A stretch of 64,000 nt of DNA. It comes from Reinekea blandensis MED297. GTDB taxonomy: Bacteria; Pseudomonadota; Gammaproteobacteria; Pseudomonadales; Natronospirillaceae. Position numbers and translations under genes: made by a program. The stretch is taken from positions 325,154-389,153 of the forward strand of contig NZ_CH724151.1 of assembly GCF_000153185.1 (NCBI RefSeq), read 5' to 3'. Positions 35,226 through 43,096 of this stretch are shown piece by piece. Within the stretch, counting starts at the first letter, position 1. Every line of letters begins with the position of its first letter. The notes beneath the pieces are model-generated. The model saw only the letters and a list, made by a program, of their open reading frames with translations, made no database searches and was not told the origin of the DNA.

Positions 35226-36383
35226 ATGAAGCAGACCGTCTATCACACCGGATTAGTGTGTACCGGCAGTGCCCTTATGGATATCAAGCAAGAGTGGTGC
35301 GAATTAAGCACCAGGTGCATTGATGCATCGTTGCATCATGATTGGTATTGGCATCATGCACTGTCTGTCTACCTGTCAAGGAACATACAGTATCTGACCA
35401 TCCGCTTTGGTACGACGCTAATCGCTGTTGTCCCATTAGACCTCACTCAAACGAAGTCGCTTCGCGGCCCGGCCTGCAACGAAACGCCTTTGGCAGACAT
35501 GTTACTCGACCCAAACCACTGCACCCCCGAACTGTTTACAGTACTCGTGCAGGAACTCACCCGTCATGCACCACAGTGGCGCACGCTTAAGCTGAGTAAC
35601 CTGCCAGAGAACAGCGCCTGGTTAACCATGATCGCTCTTGTAAAGTGGCCCAGTCATCGGGAGCAGAGTGGTACCAATGCCTATTTTCGGAATGACGGTG
35701 ATGAAGGCTTAAACCCACCAAAAAAACTGAAAAGAAATCTTACGCGCCTGCATCGTCGGTTAACGGATCAGTATGGCGAACCCACGCTGTGCGCTGGTGA
35801 TTTAAACGATTATCTCAGCGTGAACCAGCACAGCTGGAAGCAACTGAACAGCCGTACCGGCTTAGTGAGTGATGAACAGGCGAGAACGTTTTATGAGTCA
35901 CTGCTGTCGTCTTACGGATTGTCGGACCGGGCTTGGGTCAGCATCATGAAAATCGGTGACGTTGCCATCTCAGCCCAACTCGGACTCCGGTATGGTCGCT
36001 GTTTTTCTCTGTTAAAAATCACCTATCACGAAGATTTTGCAGCTTTCGGCGTAGGCAGTCAGCACCTCTGGAAAGCACTGGAGTGGGCGCAAACCCAACC
36101 ATTGGACACCGTCAACCTAACCACAGGTCCTGGCTGGGCCGATCGCTGGCATCCTGATCGCCGTCCTGTTTACGAGTTGTGCTTGTATCGCAAATCCCTG
36201 TTCGGGTATGGTAATTATGGTTTTGAGAAAATTAAGACACGTCTTCGACCATTGAAAAAAGCTATTCAGGCAGGGATTCGCCGTGTTCATCCGAACGTTT
36301 CTACCTCATCTGTTCATCGGGGCCATCACGATCGCCCTGTACACCGGGCTGACGCTCCTACCCGATGTGATTCTGGGTCTTAA
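35226..36383 (+). CDS. GNAT-family (BioF2-like) acyltransferase
   Basis: 385 residues from ATG 35226; an in-frame start at 35202 has no better support. The C-terminal half has the Acetyltransf_6/BioF2 pattern: KKLKRNLTRLHRRLTDQYGEP, HSWKQLNSRTGLVSDEQARTF, AISAQLGLRYGRCFSLLKITY and VGSQHLWKALEWA. Usually such enzymes acylate or aminoacylate a sugar amine. The last ~34 residues (HPNVSTSSVHRGHH onward) are low-complexity and are encoded in the 101 bases overlapping the next gene, so they may not be functionally important. Confidence 0.75.
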   Translation: MKQTVYHTGLVCTGSALMDIKQEWCELSTRCIDASLHHDWYWHHALSVYLSRNIQYLTIRFGTTLIAVVPLDLTQTKSLRGPACNETPLADMLLDPNHCTPELFTVLVQELTRHAPQWRTLKLSNLPENSAWLTMIALVKWPSHREQSGTNAYFRNDGDEGLNPPKKLKRNLTRLHRRLTDQYGEPTLCAGDLNDYLSVNQHSWKQLNSRTGLVSDEQARTFYESLLSSYGLSDRAWVSIMKIGDVAISAQLGLRYGRCFSLLKITYHEDFAAFGVGSQHLWKALEWAQTQPLDTVNLTTGPGWADRWHPDRRPVYELCLYRKSLFGYGNYGFEKIKTRLRPLKKAIQAGIRRVHPNVSTSSVHRGHHDRPVHRADAPTRCDSGS

Positions 36384-36648
36384 TACCCTGCATTACCAAT
36401 GGCTATTCGGCTCTCGCCGAACGCTTGCTGAGTCGTTGATGCTGCTAATGGCGTCTGGCTATGCGCTGATGTTGCCTGGATTGCTGATTCACATCGTGCT
36501 GACCAAGCGCATCAAAAACCCTCATTGGTTGGCCTTGCTGTATGCCTTGTTACCAATACTCGTATTGCGTCCTCCTGTGACTTTTGCTGCCGCCTGGCTC
36601 ATCGCCTTCGCTTTTTTTGTTATGGCCAGCAAGAGGGTTCTGAAATGA
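36283..36648 (+). CDS. Small three-helix membrane protein
   Basis: 121 residues from GTG 36283 preceded by CAGGGATTC. It has three hydrophobic segments (about 6-28, 50-73, 82-115), with SRRTLAESL and LTKRIKNPHW as polar loops. No family is recognised. It overlaps the previous gene by 101 bases and shares an ATGA with the next, so it is coupled to the exported protease. It may be a membrane partner of that protease or an exosortase-locus accessory. No in-frame ATG occurs before the second helix, which supports the GTG start. Confidence 0.6.
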   Translation: MFIRTFLPHLFIGAITIALYTGLTLLPDVILGLNTLHYQWLFGSRRTLAESLMLLMASGYALMLPGLLIHIVLTKRIKNPHWLALLYALLPILVLRPPVTFAAAWLIAFAFFVMASKRVLK

Positions 36649-38084
36649 ATCGACTCTTACTGTTAGCGTCCTGTTTAATGAGCCTGGCACACGCACAAAA
36701 CACAGCAGTCATCATCGGAGGCGGTCACGAACCACTGGCAAATGAAGCCGCCCTGGAGCGCACCTTTTCAGGCTATCAAGAGGCGGCGCAACAACTGAGT
36801 ATTGAACGTGTCACAGCGCTGTTTGCTGACGGTACAGAATCATCATACGCCATCCGAAACGACGACACCCGATGGGTCACCCGCCAATCGGATCCTTTGG
36901 GCCTGGTGCTGTACCCAGATGATCTGCGTCCGGGCACTTTCCGGCCAACCCAACTCGGCTCGATTCAACCAGCAACCAAAGCAAATGTGCTGACGGCCTT
37001 GAACGAAGCGCTTCAACCAACGGCTGACATGCAATCGGCGTTACTGATTTTCAGCGGGCATGGGCAAAAATCCGCAAGAGCACAAAATAATGCGCTTCGC
37101 CTATGGCACGATGACCGCTTTACGACCAACGAGCTCCATCAACTTACCTCGAACAGCACGGCTTCGGTAACACGCTTCATTGCATCTCATTGCTACTCCG
37201 GAAGTTTCCATGACGCTGCGCTAACCATGAGTTTGCAACCGGACGCTCACGGGGCTGCACCTATGTGTGGCTTTACCTCAGTGCCACGTTGGGATCTTAC
37301 CGAGGAATGCACGGCTGCCGTGCAATCTCAGACTTATCAGGAGTATGGGCTGGACCTGATGCAGCAAGTCTCACGATCAGCAACGACGAACCTGAGTTTT
37401 GATTTAAACAACGATCAACAACTTTCGCTGTACGAAGCCCACCTAACGGTTATCAGCACGATGCAGGACCGCATGGATTTACCATTGTCATCCAGTGAAG
37501 CCTATCTGCTCGATTCAGAACACTGGTATGAACAGTGGTCTCTTCAGCCCCGGTATATCGCAAGCAACCCGTACTACCGTCTTGTTCAACGGCTATCAAC
37601 GCCAATGGAAGCCGCCATCGGCACGGCAGATTATTTCCGTGAACTTAATCAAAAACTGACCGCAGCCACAGAAGCTCAGGCGCAGGCTGCGCGTGTAGAG
37701 TACGACAATATGGACGGGGCGGTACTTTTACGAAGAAAGATCCACAACGACTTGCTGCTGTCCTGGCCACAACTAGCCGCGCCGGCGTCACCCGCGGCAC
37801 GGCAGTTACTGGGCACACGCGGTGACGAGGTTCGACGGTGGTTGTTAAACCACCCCGACCTATCTCAACTTTACGACTATGAAACTCGATCTGCTGAGCT
37901 TTCCGAACAGTGGATAAAGGCAACACGTGAACTGGCTGGTTTGCGTCGCCTGCACCAGAGCTGGCAACTGGCCAATCGATACGAGCAGGTTATGAACGGA
38001 CGTGCAGAACAAAAACAGCAGTATCTCAGTCTTCGTCGCTGTGAAAACTGGACGCCGACGCTGAAGGCGCCGTTCGGTCAGTGA
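36645..38084 (+). CDS. Exported caspase-like (clan CD) cysteine peptidase
   Basis: 479 residues from ATG 36645, overlapping the upstream stop by 4 bases. The signal peptide ends near SLAHA-QN; the short hydrophobic stretch before ASC makes lipidation less likely. The catalytic pair of clan CD is visible: His139 in LLIFSGHGQ and Cys183 in FIASHCYSGSF, each after a predicted beta strand and 44 residues apart, as in legumain/caspase-like families. The C-terminal ~200 residues are helical. It is probably a periplasmic or extracellular protease cutting after Arg, Asn or Asp; substrate unknown. Confidence 0.72.
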   Translation: MNRLLLLASCLMSLAHAQNTAVIIGGGHEPLANEAALERTFSGYQEAAQQLSIERVTALFADGTESSYAIRNDDTRWVTRQSDPLGLVLYPDDLRPGTFRPTQLGSIQPATKANVLTALNEALQPTADMQSALLIFSGHGQKSARAQNNALRLWHDDRFTTNELHQLTSNSTASVTRFIASHCYSGSFHDAALTMSLQPDAHGAAPMCGFTSVPRWDLTEECTAAVQSQTYQEYGLDLMQQVSRSATTNLSFDLNNDQQLSLYEAHLTVISTMQDRMDLPLSSSEAYLLDSEHWYEQWSLQPRYIASNPYYRLVQRLSTPMEAAIGTADYFRELNQKLTAATEAQAQAARVEYDNMDGAVLLRRKIHNDLLLSWPQLAAPASPAARQLLGTRGDEVRRWLLNHPDLSQLYDYETRSAELSEQWIKATRELAGLRRLHQSWQLANRYEQVMNGRAEQKQQYLSLRRCENWTPTLKAPFGQ

Positions 38085-38165
38085 TTGAAATCACGGTAGT
38101 CAAAAGCAAGACTGTAAAAATGTTCGACACCAAACTTCGACCATCGTCTTTTTGCAGCGAAACAA

Positions 38166-38194
38166 TTGGAAATAGTTTAAATAAGAATTAGAAT
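38166..38194 (+). promoter_or_regulatory. Candidate sigma-70 promoter for the ACP operon
   Basis: TTGGAA (38166-38171), 17-base spacer, TAGAAT (38189-38194; 5 of 6), 49 bases before the first ACP start. It would drive 38243-49528. Confidence 0.5.
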
Positions 38195-38242
38195 GAGTTC
38201 ACAATTTGGTATTACCGACCTGACTTCTAAGGGAATAGAAAC

Positions 38243-38482
38243 ATGTCAATGGATCGAATCCGCGCTATCGTTGCGCAAACCGTCAAGCTCTCCAAAGATA
38301 TTTCCGACATCAGCGACAATGACGACCTTTACTCTCTGGGGTTAACTTCGCTGACAACTGTCAACCTGATGCTCTCTATCGAAGACGAGTTCGACATCGA
38401 ATTCGACGACAACATGCTGTCACGACAAACGTTTGAAAGCATCACATCACTCGCCGAGGCTATCGACGAACTCCAGGACTGA
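38243..38482 (+). CDS. Acyl/peptidyl carrier protein 1
   Basis: 79-residue carrier protein. Ser36 in LYSLGLTSLTTVNLML is the predicted phosphopantetheine site. The motif reads GLTSL rather than the GxDSL of fatty-acid ACP. Acidic helices II-III (SIEDEFDIEFDDNM) are typical. It is the first gene of the nine-gene unit and is followed 17 bases later by an acyl-CoA dehydrogenase-like gene, so it most likely carries the substrate of that flavoprotein. A phosphopantetheinyl transferase from elsewhere in the genome would be needed. Confidence 0.9.
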   Translation: MSMDRIRAIVAQTVKLSKDISDISDNDDLYSLGLTSLTTVNLMLSIEDEFDIEFDDNMLSRQTFESITSLAEAIDELQD

Positions 38483-38499
38483 GACATAAGGACACGCAC

Positions 38500-39678
38500 A
38501 TGGAAGCGCTCGCACAACGAACCTTTGAAGATATTAAAGCCACCCTTCACAAACTGGGCACCGATGTTGTCGCACCGGCGGCAATACTGGTTGACCAAGA
38601 CGCTCGGTTTCCGGAAGAAGCCTTTGCGGCTTTTCGCGAACATCAGCTGCTGTCTACTTACATTCCACAAGAGTTTGGTGGCGACGGCCTGAGCATTAGT
38701 CAGATCTGCGAGCTGTGTCGAATTCTGGGTTCCTATTGTGGATCGACGGCGATGATTTTCGCCATGCATCAAATCCAGGTGGCCTGTATTGTTCACCACG
38801 CTGGCGGCAGCGAGTATTTCCGACAGTTCATGGCTCGGATTCATAGCGAACAGCTGTTGCTGGCATCCGCCACAACAGAAATCGGTGTGGGTGGCGATTT
38901 ACGCTCAAGCATCTGTCACGTCGATGTTGCCGACGATGGCAACTTCACTCTCGAGAAGAAAGCGCCGGTCATTTCCTATGCCCTGAATGCCGATGCCATT
39001 CTGGTCACCTGCCGCACCAACGCCGAAGCGCCGGCCAGTGATCAGGTTCAGGTTGTCCTCAATAAAGGACAGTACGAACTTGAACCCATCAGCGGCTGGG
39101 ACACCATGGGTTTTCGTGGGACCTGCAGCTCAGGGTTTGTCATCAAAGGCACCGGACATAAAGATCAGATTCAGCCAATGCCGTTCTCGCAGATTCTCGC
39201 CCACTCCATGCATCCGGTATCCCATCTGACCTGGGGTTCGTTGTGGACTGGGCTGGCTCAGGGTGCGGTTAACAAAGCCCGTCAATCGGTCCGCGATATG
39301 ATGCGCCGTTCCAATGAGCTGCCTCAGATTACCGCAACACGACTCGCTGAACTCGACGAAGTCATGTTCAGCATGAAAGGCGGCCTGTTCAGCGCTCTTG
39401 AGGAATATCAGGATATTCTCGACAGCGGTAATCTGTTCCGGGCGGAAAAATACGGATTTTCCATTCAGGTCAACAATGTCAAAACCCGATGCTCAGAAAT
39501 GATCGTAGATATCATCAGCCGAGCCATGTTAATCGTAGGCATTGGCGGTTATCGAAATGATGGTAAGTACAGTCTCTGCCGCGAGCTTCGTGATGCCTAT
39601 GGCGCTGCATTAATGGTCAACAATGATCGTATCCGCGGACACAACGCGACGATGCAGGTTGCCATCCGGGAAAGCTAA
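38500..39678 (+). CDS. Acyl-CoA dehydrogenase-like flavoprotein
   Basis: 392 residues with the ACAD layout: N-terminal helices with FPEEAFAAFREHQLL and IPQEFGGDGL, the central FAD/substrate segment LLASATTEIGVGG and the C-terminal helical bundle. In normal ACADs the catalytic Glu lies in YEGT close to the end. Here the equivalent stretch after RDAYGAAL reads MVNNDRIRG, with no Glu, and the alternative helix-G Glu is also not evident. It may be a carrier-bound-acyl oxidase or flavin hydroxylase (the family includes HpaB/DszC types). It lies directly after an ACP, as in PltE or FkbI-type pathways. Confidence 0.8.
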   Translation: MEALAQRTFEDIKATLHKLGTDVVAPAAILVDQDARFPEEAFAAFREHQLLSTYIPQEFGGDGLSISQICELCRILGSYCGSTAMIFAMHQIQVACIVHHAGGSEYFRQFMARIHSEQLLLASATTEIGVGGDLRSSICHVDVADDGNFTLEKKAPVISYALNADAILVTCRTNAEAPASDQVQVVLNKGQYELEPISGWDTMGFRGTCSSGFVIKGTGHKDQIQPMPFSQILAHSMHPVSHLTWGSLWTGLAQGAVNKARQSVRDMMRRSNELPQITATRLAELDEVMFSMKGGLFSALEEYQDILDSGNLFRAEKYGFSIQVNNVKTRCSEMIVDIISRAMLIVGIGGYRNDGKYSLCRELRDAYGAALMVNNDRIRGHNATMQVAIRES

Positions 39679-39707
39679 CAACTCGAAATAACGAAACGGA
39701 TTTTGTT

Positions 39708-40685
39708 ATGCCAAGTGTAAGAACATTGGACGTTCAGGCCTATAGGCCGCATGCCATTCACGGCGCAGATCGCATCTGGGCCGAAACCAACTGCTACGTC
39801 GATGTGGTTCTGGAACTGATTCACGCGTTAGGATTTGAGCCCATCGCAGCATTGCCGTTTACGTTGTCCATCAGCTACGAAGGCGATCAATGGACATTTT
39901 TCAAGTTCCCGCCGTTCGATCTTTTTGACCTGTACGGCCTGGAGCTTCAGGAATTGAACCCCTGGAACAATCTGGCAGAACATATTGAAACTCAAGTCTC
40001 GCTCGGGCGGCCGGTTCTGGTTGAACTGGACTCATGTTATCTGCCGGATACACAGGGGACCACTTACCGACATGAGCATGTTAAATCGACCGTTGCGGTG
40101 AACTTCATTGACCGTCAGCAAAAACGTCTGGGCTACTTTCATGGCCAGTCGTATTACGAACTCGACGGTGACGATTTTGATTTGGTTCTGCAAACAGAAG
40201 GCCTCGTACACGAGCGCATGTTACCGCCCTATATTGAACTGGTGAAATGCCATCGAACGGCAGAGGAAGCCAACGCGGCTCTGGTTGAACGATCGATTGA
40301 TGCTTTGCGTCGACAACTTCGTTACCTGCCGGCCAGCAACCCGTTCTCGTCTTTTGCGGTGCAGTTTGAGAAACAATTACCAGATATCAAAGCCAAGGGG
40401 TTGGAGCATTTTCATCAGTACTCGTTTGCCACCTTACGTCAGTTTGGTGCCTGTTACGAGCTGAGCGCAACCTATTTGAAATGGCTGACCGAGAAGACCT
40501 CGAAAGACTTCAGCCTGGCCGAACAGAACTTCCTAGACATCAGCCAGGGAGCTAAAACGCTGCAGTTTCAACTGGCACGTGCAGTGGCCCGCAACCGTGA
40601 TATTGATCTGAGACCTCTGCAGGTCATGGCTGAACTCTGGCAGCAGGCGATCGACTCGATTAAAACGCAGGTGGCGGCGCTGTGA
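39708..40685 (+). CDS. DUF1839 family protein, possible BtrH-like acyltransferase
   Basis: 325 residues matching my recollection of DUF1839, a family found beside ACP and GH2 genes. The N-terminal ~200 residues contain Cys29 in ETNCYVDVVLELIHALGFEP and a later HEHVKSTVAVNFID with hydrophobic strands. This C-then-H layout recalls BtrH, which moves an acyl group from a carrier protein to an aminoglycoside. It has no signal peptide. Context: right after ACP and the flavoprotein, overlapping the GH2 gene by 4 bases. It may transfer the carrier-bound group to a sugar amine. The fold assignment is by eye and tentative. Confidence 0.65.
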   Translation: MPSVRTLDVQAYRPHAIHGADRIWAETNCYVDVVLELIHALGFEPIAALPFTLSISYEGDQWTFFKFPPFDLFDLYGLELQELNPWNNLAEHIETQVSLGRPVLVELDSCYLPDTQGTTYRHEHVKSTVAVNFIDRQQKRLGYFHGQSYYELDGDDFDLVLQTEGLVHERMLPPYIELVKCHRTAEEANAALVERSIDALRRQLRYLPASNPFSSFAVQFEKQLPDIKAKGLEHFHQYSFATLRQFGACYELSATYLKWLTEKTSKDFSLAEQNFLDISQGAKTLQFQLARAVARNRDIDLRPLQVMAELWQQAIDSIKTQVAAL

Positions 40686-43096
40686 ACGACCAGCAGACAC
40701 CGATACAAACCTGGTTCATTACTGGTTTTACGCCTGACATCGATCAGGGCGTCTGTCAGATCGAAGCAGACTATGCCGCGCCGGTGAACAAGCTGTTTCC
40801 CGATCGCCAGGATCATCAGGCACTCATCTGGCATTACGAAACCCGCCTGACGCTGCCGGCCCCGGTCACTGTGGAATTTCCACGGTTGTCACCTCTGTGT
40901 CAGGTGCACTGCAACGATGTTGTTCTGGGTTCTGCTAACAATGCCTTCCACCCGCATCGATTTGCTTTGCCGGACTCCGAATCGGGCCAGTACCATATTC
41001 GCCTGGTCTTTAATGCCATTGATGCCTTCCTGGCACAGCGACAACCGAGACCAACATGGAAGACCGCGCTGGCTAACAACAATCTCCGGTCTTTACGCAC
41101 GGGATTGCTCGGTGCTATTCCCGGCTGGGCCAATGACGGCATTGCGATTGGCGTATTGGACAACCCGGTTGTCATAGCAGAAACCAATCTTTGCCACAGG
41201 GTCTCAATCGTTCCGGAGTTCCGAAACAATGAAGCCCAGTTAAAAGTGGCAAGCCTGGTGGCGGAGCTGGCCGTTAAACAGGTAACCGTGCGCCACCAAG
41301 GACAGGTTTTAGCTCAGGAAAATCTATCCGATACCGTGACCACCACAATATCCCTAGGTCCATTAGCGCCCTGGTGGCCTCACACCCATGGCAAACCCAT
41401 CCGCCATCTACTGGACATCGAGATAGTCACGTCCGCCGGTACCTTAACGATCACCAAAACATTGGGGTTTAAGTCGGTAGAACTGTCATCCCTACAGTCA
41501 CCAACGTTTCACATTAACCAAGAACCGACGTTTTTGCGTGGTGCCTGTTGGACGAGTTCAGACTATCCTGAACACGGATTTAATGAAGCCAAAACACGGC
41601 AAGTGTTAGAACAGGCGCGTCACATAGGTTTTAACGTCATACGCATCAGTGGTCCAATGCCCTATGAAGTCGAGACATTCTACGATATCTGTGACGAGCT
41701 TGGGCTTTTGGTCTGGCAAGATTTCAGTTTCGCCAACTTTGACTACCCAAATGATGCGGAGTTTCTCGACAATGTCATGACTGAGACCGCTTACCAGGTA
41801 CAGCGGTTAAGCGGACACGTCAGCCTACTGACTTTTTGTGGGAACAGTGAGGTGGAACAACAGGGCGCTATGGCGGGCGCAGCTCTGGATCAGTTGGCGC
41901 ATTCACTGTTCCATCAGCATTTACCTGAACAGGTGGCCTCATTGGCTTCGGCCATCCCTTATGTTCCATCCTCACCATTTGGCGGCATTGTGCCCTTTCA
42001 GACGGACCAGGGGTTTAGTCACTATTTTGGCTATGGAGCTTATCTGCAACCAGAATCCGATCTGGTCCTGGCCGATGTGAAGTTTGCTTCGGAATGCCTG
42101 GGCCTGTCACATGTCCCCGAAGAAACGTTCTGTAAACACCATTTCCAATCGCCCAACCCGGCACCGCATTTACCAAAATGGAAAAACGGCGTGTCACGGG
42201 ATGCTGCGACCGGTTGGGATTTTGAAGACATCCGGGATCACTATCTGGGTGAATACTTTCAAGTCAATGTCGCAGACTTACGCGCACGCGATCTGGAACG
42301 TTACCACCAGTACAGCCGTGTACTGACGGGTTACATGATGACCCGCGCCTATAATTATTGGCGCTCCAGTACTTCGGCTTGCTCTGGCGCGATCAGTTGG
42401 TGGCTGAATGATTTAAAACCGGGCGCTGGCTGGGGGATTATCGACAGTGACGGTCAGCCTAAACCAGCCGCTCACATTCTGGCGAGGCAACTGCAGCCGT
42501 TACATGTCGGCTTGCTCAATCAGGGGCTTAACGGGATGGCCGTCAGCCTGATCAATGAGCGCCGGGAATCGGTCTGCGCAAACTTGACCGTCATGTGTTT
42601 GCATTCCGGTCGAAATACTCAGATGGCCGAATCACTGACGTTAACATTAGCCCCTCAATCGAACCAGGTCATGTCGCTCAATCAGCTGTTCAACCGATTC
42701 ATCGATTCCACAAATAGGTATCGATTTGGCGCGCAATCCTTTGATGTGATTGCCGTGGCTCTGGAGTTTGACGGCGAAACCGTCACAGATGCAGCCTTTC
42801 CTTCAGGCCTGAATCTGCCAACACATTTTAATCCAGAAAGTCTGACGTTGGAGGGTCATCTGAATGTCCGAGACGGCCATAGCGAACTGAACATTACGGC
42901 CAACCAGGTGGTCAGCTTTGCCGATGTCCAAGTTCGTAAGCATAGGGTTTGGAATAACTATCAGACGCTGCTGCCCGGCATCCCAGCCTGTTTCCGATTG
43001 GAGGGACCGGTTCAGGGCGATCTCAACATCGTTGTCAGTGGTTTAAACCTGGCGTTTCGATCCCGGCTGAACATTCCTGGAGCTGACCATGAATGA
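40682..43096 (+). CDS. Glycoside hydrolase family 2-like (beta-mannosidase type)
   Basis: 804 residues. An N-terminal jelly-roll (to about 180) is followed by an Ig-like domain and a TIM barrel with GACWTSSDYPEHG and LVWQDFSF. Both catalytic Glu residues appear intact: acid/base Glu390 in FCGNSEVEQQ and nucleophile Glu471 in KFASECLGL. A C-terminal beta-rich part follows. No signal peptide, so it is probably cytoplasmic. The family cleaves beta-mannosides or beta-glucosaminides. In an assembly operon it may trim or turn over a glycan or glycolipid intermediate. It overlaps neighbours at both ends (4 and 8 bases). Confidence 0.85.
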   Translation: MNDQQTPIQTWFITGFTPDIDQGVCQIEADYAAPVNKLFPDRQDHQALIWHYETRLTLPAPVTVEFPRLSPLCQVHCNDVVLGSANNAFHPHRFALPDSESGQYHIRLVFNAIDAFLAQRQPRPTWKTALANNNLRSLRTGLLGAIPGWANDGIAIGVLDNPVVIAETNLCHRVSIVPEFRNNEAQLKVASLVAELAVKQVTVRHQGQVLAQENLSDTVTTTISLGPLAPWWPHTHGKPIRHLLDIEIVTSAGTLTITKTLGFKSVELSSLQSPTFHINQEPTFLRGACWTSSDYPEHGFNEAKTRQVLEQARHIGFNVIRISGPMPYEVETFYDICDELGLLVWQDFSFANFDYPNDAEFLDNVMTETAYQVQRLSGHVSLLTFCGNSEVEQQGAMAGAALDQLAHSLFHQHLPEQVASLASAIPYVPSSPFGGIVPFQTDQGFSHYFGYGAYLQPESDLVLADVKFASECLGLSHVPEETFCKHHFQSPNPAPHLPKWKNGVSRDAATGWDFEDIRDHYLGEYFQVNVADLRARDLERYHQYSRVLTGYMMTRAYNYWRSSTSACSGAISWWLNDLKPGAGWGIIDSDGQPKPAAHILARQLQPLHVGLLNQGLNGMAVSLINERRESVCANLTVMCLHSGRNTQMAESLTLTLAPQSNQVMSLNQLFNRFIDSTNRYRFGAQSFDVIAVALEFDGETVTDAAFPSGLNLPTHFNPESLTLEGHLNVRDGHSELNITANQVVSFADVQVRKHRVWNNYQTLLPGIPACFRLEGPVQGDLNIVVSGLNLAFRSRLNIPGADHE

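Noticed and set aside
36645-38084. Lipoprotein reading of the caspase-like protease (LLASC)
   Set aside because: The hydrophobic stretch before Cys10 is too short; a signal peptidase I site after AHA fits better.
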